Shown here: positions 7,521-14,253 of the stretch, in pieces
How the letters are laid out: each line of letters opens with the position of its first letter
Numbering within the stretch: the stretch's first letter is position 1
Assembly: GCA_035620975.1 (NCBI GenBank)
Contig: DASPFV010000239.1
Span: forward strand, 1 to 26,560
Reading direction: 5' to 3'
DNA from: DASPFV01 sp035620975
GTDB lineage: Bacteria > Acidobacteriota > Vicinamibacteria > Vicinamibacterales > 2-12-FULL-66-21
DNA: 26,560 nucleotides
Notes under the pieces: model-generated
What the model saw: the letters and a program-made list of their open reading frames with translations, nothing else
What the model was told of the DNA's origin: nothing
Databases searched by the model: none
Made by a program: the position numbers and the translations under genes

Positions 7521-8931
7521 GACGGTCCGCGCTCGCCTGACGCTTTGGTACGTCAGCATCCTTGCGGCGGCGCTCATCGTCGTCGCGGCCCTGATCTACG
7601 TCCTGCTCGCCAGGGCACTATATGTGCGCGTCGACGAGGCCGTGGTCGCCGGCGTCCAAATCGCGATCACCTCCCTCGCCAACGATCTCCGCGAGGGCGA
7701 GGATCAGGCCGGTGCGGCTCGCAGCACGGTAGGCGAACTGTCTTCGACGCGGCAGATGGTGGCGATTTACGACGGCAGCGGACGGCTGCTCGCGGAGGGG
7801 GGGCGCGACAGCGATCTCGCGCTGACGCTGCCTCCGCTCCAGGCGATTCCTGAAAACGACGTGCTGTTTCAGACCGTGTACGAAAACGATGACGATGACC
7901 GTCACCGGCTCGGTATGCGGCGCGTTTCAGTGGAAGGCGCTGCCGACTACGTGGTCGTGCTCGGCAGTCCCATGGAATCGCTCGATGAGGAACTGGCGTC
8001 GTTGCGACGGATCCTCGCCTACATCGTGCCGATCGCGCTGATCATTGCCGGGTTCGGCGGCTGGTTCATGGCTCGCCAGAGTTTGTCGCCGGTTGCGTCG
8101 ATGGCGGACCGCGCCCGTCAGATTGGCGGAGAGAATCTGAGCGAGCGCCTGCCGGTGGCGAATCCGCGCGATGAGCTGGGGCGCCTCGCGGCCACGTTCA
8201 ACGAGTTGCTCGGCCGCCTGGAGCGGTCACTCGGCCAGCAACGGCAGTTCATGGCCGACGCGTCCCACGAGCTGCGCACCCCCGTAGCGACGGCGCGCAC
8301 CGCGGCCAGCGTCGCGCTCCAGCAGCCCCATCGCGACGAACATGACTATCGCCAGACGCTCGAAATTGTCGAGCAGCAGACGGCGCGGCTGTCGCGGGTC
8401 GTTGACGACATGTTCACCCTCGCGCGCGCCGATGCCGGCAATTACCCGATCAGAAAAGTCCCGATGTACCTCGACGAAGTGATCGAGGACATCGTGCGTG
8501 CGGCTCGGGTGATCGCTTCCACCAAGGACGTCACGATCGATGACACCCTGACCGTTCGTTCGGCGTCTTTTCACGGGGACGAGGAGCTGATTCACCGGAT
8601 GATCGGCAACCTGATCGACAACGCTGTCCGGCACGCTCCGCCGGGAAGTTCGGTGCGCGTCGACCTCGATCGCTCCTCAAGCGGCTATGTGATCGCGGTC
8701 CGAGATCAGGGTCCGGGAGTGCCCGACGAGATCCGACCGTATATCTTCGAGCGCTTTTATCGCGGCGACGCCGCACGTCAGCGTGGACCGACCTCTAGCG
8801 ATGGGGCCGGGCTCGGCCTGGCGCTGGCGCGGTGGATCGCGCGCAGCCATGGCGGCGACGTGGACCTCGTCCGCTCGTCCGGGTCGGGCTCCACGTTTGT
8901 TATCGCTCTGCCTTCGGCTACGGAACCGTAG
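7513..8931 (+). CDS. sensor histidine kinase
   Basis: A 472-residue membrane kinase paired with the preceding regulator. The start at 7513 (ATGATTGA) overlaps the regulator stop; it gives MIETVRARLTLWYVSIL. Order of parts: membrane segment 1 (about 10-33), an extracytoplasmic region of about 135 residues, membrane segment 2 (about 172-192), HAMP (about 195-245), dimerisation and phosphoacceptor helix FMADASHELRTPVATART with His252, then an ATPase domain with N box (MIGNLIDNAVRHAP), G1 (VRDQGPGVPDEI), F box (IFERFYRG) and G2 (GAGLGLALARWIA). The sensor region contains an acidic run (ENDDDDRHR), interesting beside the acidic proteins of the same regulon. It resembles CusS/QseC-type kinases in layout, but the ligand cannot be told from sequence. 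Confidence 0.95.
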   Translation: MIETVRARLTLWYVSILAAALIVVAALIYVLLARALYVRVDEAVVAGVQIAITSLANDLREGEDQAGAARSTVGELSSTRQMVAIYDGSGRLLAEGGRDSDLALTLPPLQAIPENDVLFQTVYENDDDDRHRLGMRRVSVEGAADYVVVLGSPMESLDEELASLRRILAYIVPIALIIAGFGGWFMARQSLSPVASMADRARQIGGENLSERLPVANPRDELGRLAATFNELLGRLERSLGQQRQFMADASHELRTPVATARTAASVALQQPHRDEHDYRQTLEIVEQQTARLSRVVDDMFTLARADAGNYPIRKVPMYLDEVIEDIVRAARVIASTKDVTIDDTLTVRSASFHGDEELIHRMIGNLIDNAVRHAPPGSSVRVDLDRSSSGYVIAVRDQGPGVPDEIRPYIFERFYRGDAARQRGPTSSDGAGLGLALARWIARSHGGDVDLVRSSGSGSTFVIALPSATEP

Positions 8932-8935
8932 GCCG

Positions 8936-8968
8936 TTTATGTTGTGTTCAGATTCGTTGTCGTACCAT
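8936..8968 (+). promoter_or_regulatory. PhoB-like promoter, site 4
   Basis: TTTAT (8936-8940), 6 bases, TTCAG (8947-8951), 11 bases, TACCAT (8963-8968). It begins 4 bases after the histidine kinase stop and ends 29 bases before the ATG at 8998. It is the least perfect of the four copies (G for T at the last position of the second box) but keeps every spacing. Confidence 0.65.
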
Positions 8969-8997
8969 GGTGATGCGAGTCCGTTGAGCAATACTCC

Positions 8998-9438
8998 ATG
9001 TTGACCGCACGAAAGGCCGTCCCAGCCGCCGTCATCATCGCCGTGATCGCCGTCACCGCTTACGTTGTGGCTCGCTTCAACGGACAGCAAACCATTCAGA
9101 GCGCCGACTTCAGGAAGGCAGCGACGGCAGAAATCCGCGACTCCACAGGGAAGGTCGTGCTACGCGGCACGTTCATGCTCGTAGAGGAAGAGGACGACGA
9201 TATCGAGCGCAAGGCCGCTCTCGCTCTCACGACAGGCGGTGAGGTGATGGGCGAAGCGGAGGTCGAGTTCGCCACCGAGATGCCGGTCGATCAGGAAGTG
9301 GAGTTCGCCGCTCGGGGGCTTGAGGTCGGCGCGACGTACACGCTGGTCGTCGACGGGCGAGAGGTCGCATCAGTCGTGGCCGATCCTCGAGGCCGAATAG
9401 CCATCGAGCTCGATGTGCCGTTACCCGGCGCGCGATGA
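8998..9438 (+). CDS. acidic membrane-anchored protein, copy 2
   Basis: A 146-residue paralog of the protein at 3670-4122. Residues 7-26 form one membrane segment (AVPAAVIIAVIAVTAYVVA). The outer part repeats the same layout: AEIRDSTGKVVLRGTF, VEEEDDDIERKAAL, AEVEFA, DQEVEFAARGLEVGATYTL, DGREVASVVADPRGR and LPGA at the end. By eye about half of the positions of the soluble part match copy 1, while the membrane segments and the middle loop differ, so the copies are old rather than a recent duplication. The ribosome binding site is weak (GAG about 10 bases upstream). It has its own copy of the promoter (site 4) directly behind the kinase gene. Function unknown; the acidic run could bind cations or interact with a partner such as the kinase sensor. 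Confidence 0.85.
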   Translation: MLTARKAVPAAVIIAVIAVTAYVVARFNGQQTIQSADFRKAATAEIRDSTGKVVLRGTFMLVEEEDDDIERKAALALTTGGEVMGEAEVEFATEMPVDQEVEFAARGLEVGATYTLVVDGREVASVVADPRGRIAIELDVPLPGAR

Positions 9439-9464
9439 CGACTGAGAGGCAACAACCGGTACGC

Positions 9465-9470
9465 TAAGAT
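9465..9470 (+). promoter_or_regulatory. likely -10 element of the riboswitch transcript
   Basis: TAAGAT lies 8-10 bases before the first paired bases of the manganese aptamer, so a transcript starting near 9477 would begin at the aptamer. No good -35 is seen. Confidence 0.35.
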
Positions 9471-9477
9471 CTCTGTT

Positions 9478-9587
9478 CTGGAAGGGGAGTAGCCACGCGG
9501 TCGCAAAACCGCGCGGCCGAATCGTCAGGACTGCGCGGCAGGCGCACGGTTCGGTTGGGTTCCTGAGGGACTAGGCGAGACCTTCGC
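9478..9587 (+). ncRNA. yybP-ykoY (Mn2+) riboswitch aptamer
   Basis: The segment carries the hallmark loop GGGGAGTAGCC (9484-9494) and, near the end, TAGGCGAGACCTTC (9572-9585), which matches the second conserved half (AGCAAGACCUUUCC in the Lactococcus RNA as I recall it). The outer helix P1 pairs GAAGG (9481-9485) with CCTTC (9581-9585). Between them lie the expected P2 hairpin (CGCGGTCGCAAAACCGCG, 9496-9513), CGTCAGGAC and further stems. RNAs of this class bind Mn2+ and control TerC/YkoY, MntP and P-type ATPase genes; a TerC gene follows at 9697. Identification rests on these motifs plus gene context. Confidence 0.9.
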
Positions 9588-9627
9588 ACGAGTGGCGGAA
9601 GCCCCGTAGCGAGGGTCTCGCCTTTTT
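9574..9627 (+). terminator. intrinsic terminator of the Mn riboswitch
   Basis: GGCGAGACC (9574-9582) can pair perfectly with GGTCTCGCC (9614-9622), followed by TTTTT (9623-9627). The left arm is the conserved 3' part of the aptamer and overlaps its P1 strand, so the two structures exclude each other. Metal binding that holds P1 closed would prevent the terminator and allow read-through: an ON switch, as is known for this riboswitch class. Confidence 0.88.
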
Positions 9628-9696
9628 GTGTCTGCAGCTCGCTGCCAGCTGCCCGCGCGTTGTGGGAGCACATCGCGCACAGGAGCCTGACGAATC

Positions 9697-10182
9697 ATGG
9701 AACAGACGTGGTTGTGGATTGGATTCAACGTCTTCGTCCTCGTGATGTTGGCGGTTGACCTCTTCGTGTTTCACAAGGACGCACACGAGGTTCGTGTGCG
9801 CGAGGCCGCAGCGTGGAGCGTCGTTTGGGTGACCTTGGCGCTGCTATTCGGAGGCGGCGTGTATGCGTTCATGGGACGCGACGCCGGCCTCGAATACTTC
9901 GCCGGCTATCTGATCGAAAAGGCGCTCTCGGTTGACAACATCTTCGTGTTCGTCCTGATCTTCGGGTTCTTCCGCGTCCCCAAAAGTTATCAGCACCGCG
10001 TCCTGTCACCGGCGTCAACTCGTTTTTATTCGCCGCCGATCTGGTCCCGGCGTTTCGCGAGGCGGCGCGTGTCCCGGCTTGGCACTGTCACACTCCGCCA
10101 GAGAGTTCGTCGTGTGCCCTTGCACGTTCTCGGTCGATCTGTTCTGGCGTCGCCCCAAGTGTGTCAAGGATGTCCTCGATAA
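9697..10182 (+). pseudogene. TerC family membrane protein, truncated
   Basis: TerC family members are polytopic membrane proteins of roughly 300 residues, linked to metal (Mn2+) export or metalation of secreted proteins. The first 103 residues are a good TerC N-terminus: WLWIGFNVFVLVMLAVDLFVFHKDAHEV, then a second membrane segment, YLIEKALSVDNIFVFVLIFGFF with its metal-binding acidic residues, and VPKSYQHRVL. At about 10006 the similarity stops abruptly where family members continue with another membrane helix (typically LFWGILGAL); the remaining 58 codons are arginine-rich and not TerC-like. No TerC continuation is seen in other frames before the convergent antiporter gene ends at 10088. So about two thirds of the gene is missing, while its riboswitch is intact. 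A deletion or rearrangement is the simplest explanation; misassembly cannot be excluded. Confidence 0.85.
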
Positions 10183-11821
10183 ACGCGAGCGCAACCTCTC
10201 CCTCACCGGAGTAAACCTGGTTCGCGCCTGCCGCTTTCAGTGATGGAACGTCACGAAGGTACGACGCTCGAGCGAGCACCCGAATGCTGGGATTGAGTGC
10301 GCGAGCTGCGCGAATGACTTCAGCGCTGTTCGCCATTCCGGCGGAACCGAGAATCAGGCTGCCTGCCCTCACGACGCCCGCTGCGTCAAGCGTTTCTGGA
10401 CGCGTGGCATCGCCATAAATCGCATCGACACCGTCCTGCCGTAACGCACGGACTGCATCCATGTTCAGCTCGATCACCGTCGGTGCGATGCCGTTGTCTC
10501 GGAGCAATCGCACCACCGTCCGACCGGTTGGGCCAAATCCAATAACAACGGCCCGGTGGGCAGGATCGACCATCCGCGATGTGACAGCGGCTTTCATATC
10601 GGAGGGGATCGCCGATTCCCGATTTAAGAGCGCCCACAAACGCGGGCGCTCACCCAGCCAGCGCTCAATGGGCCTGATCGTCCGGTACGCGAGAGGATTG
10701 AGGATGATCGAAGCCATTGACGTCGCGACCAGCACGTTCGTCGCCTCGGTCGTTAGAACGCCCAGTTCTCGGCCAATCGTCGCGAGAATAAAGGAGAATT
10801 CGCCAATCTGAGCCAGGGCAATGCCGACTGTCAGCGCTGCCTTGAACGGATACCTCATCGCCCAGACCAAGAAGAGTGCGACGAGCGGTTTGCCGATCAG
10901 GACAACGCCCAGTGCACCGATCACGAGTCCGGGAGACTCGATCAACGCGCCCGGGTCCAAGAGCATGCCCACGGAGACAAAAAAAAGGACCGCGAAGGCG
11001 TCTCTCATTGGCAGCGCCTCCGACGCCGCCCGCAAGCTGTACTCCGAGCGGCCGACCACCATGCCGGCGAGAAACGCACCCAATGCCATCGACACGCTAA
11101 AGATCAATGCTGAACCGACCGCGATACCGAGAGCGATTACCAGCACGGTCAACGTGAACAGTTCCCGCGATCGTGTGTCCGCGACGTAGTCGAGTACTCG
11201 CGGAATCACTCGTGTGCCGACGACGGCGGTGAACGCGACGAGGGTGGTCACTTTCACGGCCGTGAGCCCGAGAGCCATCCACAGCGGGGTGTCAGCGGTA
11301 GCCGTGCCGAAGAGTGCCGGAAGCAGCACGAGTGCGACGACTGTGAAAAGGTCTTCAACCACCAGCCACCCGACAGCGATGTGGCCCGCCTGCGTGTGCA
11401 GATCGTTGTTGTCCGAGAGGACGCGCACGAGAACGACCGTGCTCGCGACGGCGAGCGCCATGCCGAAAATCAGACCCGCCGACCAGTCCCAACCAAACGC
11501 TCGCGCGAGGAGCGCGCCCAAGACAGTGGCGACCGCGCTCTGAGCGACGGCGCCGGGAATGGCGACATCGCGTACTGCGAGCAGTTCTTCGATGTGGAAC
11601 TGGAGGCCGACGCCGAACATCAACAGAATGACGCCGATCTCGGCGAGTTGTTCGGCCAGCGCTGCGTCGGCGACGAAGCCAGGCGTGTGTGGCCCCACCA
11701 GCGTGCCCGCTAGCAGGTAGCCAACGATCGGCGAGAGCCCGAGGCGGTGTGTGAGATAGCCGAGTACCAGCGCGGCGCCAAGCCCTCCGGATAACGTTAG
11801 GATCAGATCGTATGCGTGCAT
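10088..11821 (-). CDS. CPA2 cation/proton antiporter with NAD-binding RCK domain (YbaL/KefC-like)
   Basis: A 577-residue monovalent cation:proton antiporter-2 family protein. Residues 1-390 hold about 12 membrane segments (start LILTLSGGLGAALVLGYL; conserved LSPIVGYLLAGTLVGPHTPG, GVGLQFHIEEL, STVVLVRVL, VGWLVVEDLFTVV, GAFLAGMVVGRS, FFVSVGMLLD and ALAQIGEFSFIL). Residues from about 422 form a TrkA-N/RCK domain with the nucleotide loop AVVIGFGPTGRTVVRLL and GDATRPETL. Such proteins exchange K+ or Na+ for H+ and are gated by nucleotides or glutathione conjugates in KefB/C. The length and layout are closest to YbaL/RosB. It is convergent with the broken TerC gene and divergent from the DUF4118 gene at 12034. 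Confidence 0.93.
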   Translation of the reverse strand: MHAYDLILTLSGGLGAALVLGYLTHRLGLSPIVGYLLAGTLVGPHTPGFVADAALAEQLAEIGVILLMFGVGLQFHIEELLAVRDVAIPGAVAQSAVATVLGALLARAFGWDWSAGLIFGMALAVASTVVLVRVLSDNNDLHTQAGHIAVGWLVVEDLFTVVALVLLPALFGTATADTPLWMALGLTAVKVTTLVAFTAVVGTRVIPRVLDYVADTRSRELFTLTVLVIALGIAVGSALIFSVSMALGAFLAGMVVGRSEYSLRAASEALPMRDAFAVLFFVSVGMLLDPGALIESPGLVIGALGVVLIGKPLVALFLVWAMRYPFKAALTVGIALAQIGEFSFILATIGRELGVLTTEATNVLVATSMASIILNPLAYRTIRPIERWLGERPRLWALLNRESAIPSDMKAAVTSRMVDPAHRAVVIGFGPTGRTVVRLLRDNGIAPTVIELNMDAVRALRQDGVDAIYGDATRPETLDAAGVVRAGSLILGSAGMANSAEVIRAARALNPSIRVLARASYLRDVPSLKAAGANQVYSGEGEVALAFIEDILDTLGATPEQIDRERARAHDELSGGV

Positions 11822-12033
11822 GCTCTCGCTTTGACTGAATCGCCGTCTCGTCTTGCCAGTAGCGGTGCGGAACTCGCTGCGGGGTCCGCGTCAATGTACT
11901 CAGTACTTCCCCTACTCACGGCCGTTTGCCCTCGATCGAACGCCTGTATTGGAAGTAGGATGCGCCAAGGGTGGCTCAGACCCGGAGCTGAACGGTAGCT
12001 CTGGTGTTGCCTGTGTCGTCGCCGGAGCCCTGA

Positions 12034-12360
12034 ATGATCACTCGATTCAACTTGATCCTGGTGAACATCTCACTTGCCGCAGTAGCAGTGGCCATCTTCC
12101 AGAGGCTATCGGGCTTCCCACCGCTCATCCTGTTTGTCGTCCCGCCCGCAATCATCTTCCGCGTGTCAGGCTTCGGAGCGGCACTCGCTGCCGCCGTAGT
12201 GGGGGCCGTCGTAGGCGACTACTTGTTCGTCGCGCCGGTCGGCCACTTTACGGTGCACTCGCAAGGCTTGCGATTGCTGCTGTTGCTGCTTTTGGGAACT
12301 GCGCTGCTACCTCTGGTGACGCCGCCAGGCTCCATAAGCAAGCCTGGAACGCGACCATGA
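12034..12360 (+). CDS. stand-alone DUF4118 (KdpD-like) membrane protein
   Basis: A 108-residue membrane protein with three or four hydrophobic segments, beginning MITRFNLILVNISLAAVAVA. It has GGAG 6 bases before the ATG. The segment PPAIIFRVSGFGAALAAAVV, then GAVVGDYLFVAPVGHF, matches the DUF4118 domain, which in KdpD and many histidine kinases forms the four-helix membrane sensor module. Here no kinase part follows, so it is either a free-standing sensor-like protein or the remains of a longer kinase whose 3' part was lost. The tail (LLPLVTPPGSISKPGTRP) does not look like a DUF4118 end, which favours truncation. Its neighbours, a universal stress protein and cation antiporters, fit a K+ or osmotic stress theme. 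Confidence 0.7.
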   Translation: MITRFNLILVNISLAAVAVAIFQRLSGFPPLILFVVPPAIIFRVSGFGAALAAAVVGAVVGDYLFVAPVGHFTVHSQGLRLLLLLLLGTALLPLVTPPGSISKPGTRP

Positions 12361-12390
12361 CAACTCGCCTGAGTCGGGTCTCACGTCCTC

Positions 12391-13320
12391 CTACGCTGAC
12401 GCGTCAGCGCGCATAGATGCCGCCGCTGGTGCTGGTTTGACGGCGACCAAAGAGCACGGAAGCCGATCAAGAAGTCGCTCCACGGTGTTCCCCCGCAAGT
12501 GTCGCGCGATGCCTGTGCGTCCCTTTGTTCCCATCACCACGAGATCGACACCCTCCGCCACAACGAATTCGGGGAGCACAGAATCGACACGTCCCCTGCG
12601 CAGCTCGAGCTGCGTCCCGGCGAGCCGGTTTCCGAAGGACTGCGCAAGCGCCGCGAGGTCCTGTTTGACGCGAAGTCGGGTGCTGTCCAGATACGCGGAG
12701 TACTCATGGTCCGACGCATGGCCGGCCACGCGCCGCTCGGCAAATGGCTCCCAGGCGTGCAGCAGAATCAATGAGCCCTCCTGCAATCGCGTCAGAAGGA
12801 GCGCCAATTCGATAATCCTGCGGTTTAACGCCTGTTTGATGGGATCGTCGGTGCTCACGTCGACCGCGCCAACGATCCGAGGATGTGCGGGTGGTGATCC
12901 GGGACCGACAGCCCAGACGGGGCAGGGGCATCGTCGAAACAGCTGAACGTCAACGGGACCAAACGGCTTGGGTCCCCTGGCGGCGATGTCACGGGCATGG
13001 GAGCGTACCAGCAAGTCGTGGCCGAAGCGCTCGACGTCCTCGATCAAAGCGTCGGCCGGCGTCCCGGCGAGAATGTCGGTCTCTGCCACGACCTCTCGCA
13101 ATCCATACGCAAGGCGCGCCAGTTTCTCCCGACGACGGGCCATCAGTTCGTCCTCAAGGTCCTCGCGCAGAGCGCGGCGTGCTTCCGCGGGCGCCGACAT
13201 GACGTCGACGACTCGAAGTGGCGCACCACACTTGCGCGCGACCTCTGCCGCGCGCTCGAGTGCTGGCTGCGCCGTGGCGGTGGCGTCGATGTCCACGAGG
13301 ATGCTTGTGAATGTGTTCAT
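12391..13320 (-). CDS. universal stress protein, two UspA domains
   Basis: A 309-residue cytosolic protein with two UspA domains in tandem (about 1-145 and 150-300), like UspE. The second domain ends in a complete ATP-binding signature, VVMGTKGRTGIARHLRGNTVERLL followed by CSLVAVKP (the G-x2-G-x9-G-S/T pattern). The first domain keeps CPCPVWAV but has an altered loop (SHARDIAARGPKPFGPVDVQ), so it probably does not bind ATP. The role is general stress survival; no specific substrate can be stated. The last codons contain a 16-base perfect palindrome (12394-12409). It begins 3 bases after the stop of the small membrane protein gene upstream on the same strand, so the two may be co-transcribed. 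Confidence 0.93.
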   Translation of the reverse strand: MNTFTSILVDIDATATAQPALERAAEVARKCGAPLRVVDVMSAPAEARRALREDLEDELMARRREKLARLAYGLREVVAETDILAGTPADALIEDVERFGHDLLVRSHARDIAARGPKPFGPVDVQLFRRCPCPVWAVGPGSPPAHPRIVGAVDVSTDDPIKQALNRRIIELALLLTRLQEGSLILLHAWEPFAERRVAGHASDHEYSAYLDSTRLRVKQDLAALAQSFGNRLAGTQLELRRGRVDSVLPEFVVAEGVDLVVMGTKGRTGIARHLRGNTVERLLDRLPCSLVAVKPAPAAASMRADASA

Positions 13321-13323
13321 CGG

Positions 13324-13794
13324 TCACGGCACCAGGCTTCGAGCCACATTCGCTGCGCCGCCTTCATCGCGGCGGCGACTGCGAGGTCCCAGAACCTTAC
13401 GATAGCGCGCCGCCCGCGTCGTCCATAGCAAATCTGTGGAGAGCACCAGCACCGAGATGGCAGGGAATTTTGGCCGCCGCGACTGTGCTAAACACGGCGG
13501 CCTCCCGAACTGCACCGTTCGTTCTGCAGTCCTGAACAGATGCGCGATGTTCACTCGACGGCGTCGTCGTCGCTCACGACGTGTCGTTGCACGCGATCCA
13601 GCCGTGCGCGTGTCCTCGCCTGCTGCCGCTGAACGTCGGTCGTGGCCGTTGTCAGCATCAGTCTCCTCTGTGATGTGGTCGGCCTTTTTCGGCGGGGCGG
13701 GGGTTGAATGTGCCTGCCCGCGGCGCGCTACGAGTGCGACGACGACGACGATGAGCGCAAGAATGCCAAACTTGATCAGTTCACTGGTCTCCAC
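13324..13794 (-). CDS. small membrane-anchored hypothetical protein
   Basis: Read from a GTG at 13794 preceded by GGGGGAG, which gives METSELIKFGILALIVVV..., a good single membrane helix (about residues 8-23). A low-complexity hydrophilic stretch and an Arg-rich run (RRERRRRRR) follow. The full frame has 156 residues, but only the N-terminal 60 look convincing. It ends 3 bases before the universal stress protein start on the same strand. No family recognised. Confidence 0.4.
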   Translation of the reverse strand: METSELIKFGILALIVVVVALVARRGQAHSTPAPPKKADHITEETDADNGHDRRSAAAGEDTRTAGSRATTRRERRRRRRVNIAHLFRTAERTVQFGRPPCLAQSRRPKFPAISVLVLSTDLLWTTRAARYRKVLGPRSRRRDEGGAANVARSLVP

Positions 13795-13860
13795 ATGCTC
13801 CCCCAAATCCCCATGAGTCTCTGAAGCAACGCACACGAGGACCGCACGTCCTTGCGGGCG

Positions 13861-13874
13861 CTAGCTATAGCTAG
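13861..13874. repeat. 14-base perfect palindrome
   Basis: CTAGCTATAGCTAG is fully self-complementary and AT-richer than its surroundings. It lies between two minus-strand open frames, 67 bases upstream of the GTG at 13794, so it could be an operator for that gene. No T tract follows on either strand. Confidence 0.4.
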
Positions 13875-13885
13875 GAAGGCAGGTC

Positions 13886-14221
13886 TCAGACCTGAGGTGG
13901 AGGGCGGCAGCCGGCAGGAGCGCGGCAGAAAGATCGAAGGAAGGAACGGGGTGCGAATTCTGCGGCTGATGATAGCCTGAGAATCGGGAGAGCCAGCGCG
14001 GGTGCCCGGTCAACCGATGAATTGCTGAAGCCCCACTGCTCGCCGCCGCTCTTAAGGCGCGGCACGAGCACTTGCGGGGACGACACCACACCCACCGCGA
14101 TACTGGCGCTGCCGCCGCCGAATGACGTTCTGCGCACCTCGTCCATGCCGCAGACCGCCAGACAATTGGTCAGGGCGATGGCAAGAACGAGTGCGAGGTG
14201 GATCAGCGAGTGGCGACGCAC
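13886..14221 (-). CDS. possible small secreted protein
   Basis: A 111-residue open frame from a GTG at 14221. It begins with a clean signal peptide (VRRHSLIHLALVLAIALTNC, continuing LAVCG). The rest is rich in Ser, Pro and Ala with no known motif and ends CRPPPQV. There is no Shine-Dalgarno sequence. A perfect-looking -10 (TATACT on the minus strand, 14229-14234) ends 7 bases before the GTG, so a leaderless message is possible. The evidence is the signal peptide and that -10 only; it may be a chance frame. It is divergent from the antiporter at 14254. Confidence 0.35.
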   Translation of the reverse strand: MRRHSLIHLALVLAIALTNCLAVCGMDEVRRTSFGGGSASIAVGVVSSPQVLVPRLKSGGEQWGFSNSSVDRAPALALPILRLSSAAEFAPRSFLRSFCRAPAGCRPPPQV

Positions 14222-14228
14222 CAGGCAC

Positions 14229-14234
14229 AGTATA
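14229..14234 (-). promoter_or_regulatory. -10-like TATACT upstream of the small secreted frame
   Basis: TATACT reads on the minus strand, 7 bases before the GTG at 14221. No convincing -35 is present at 16-18 bases. Confidence 0.35.
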
Positions 14235-14253
14235 CAAGGGCGGATCCGAACGT

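Noticed and set aside
10006..10087. open frame TGVNSFLFAADLVPAF and onward after the TerC break
   Set aside because: It looks mildly protein-like but I recognise no family, it lacks a start, and it is too short to assign.
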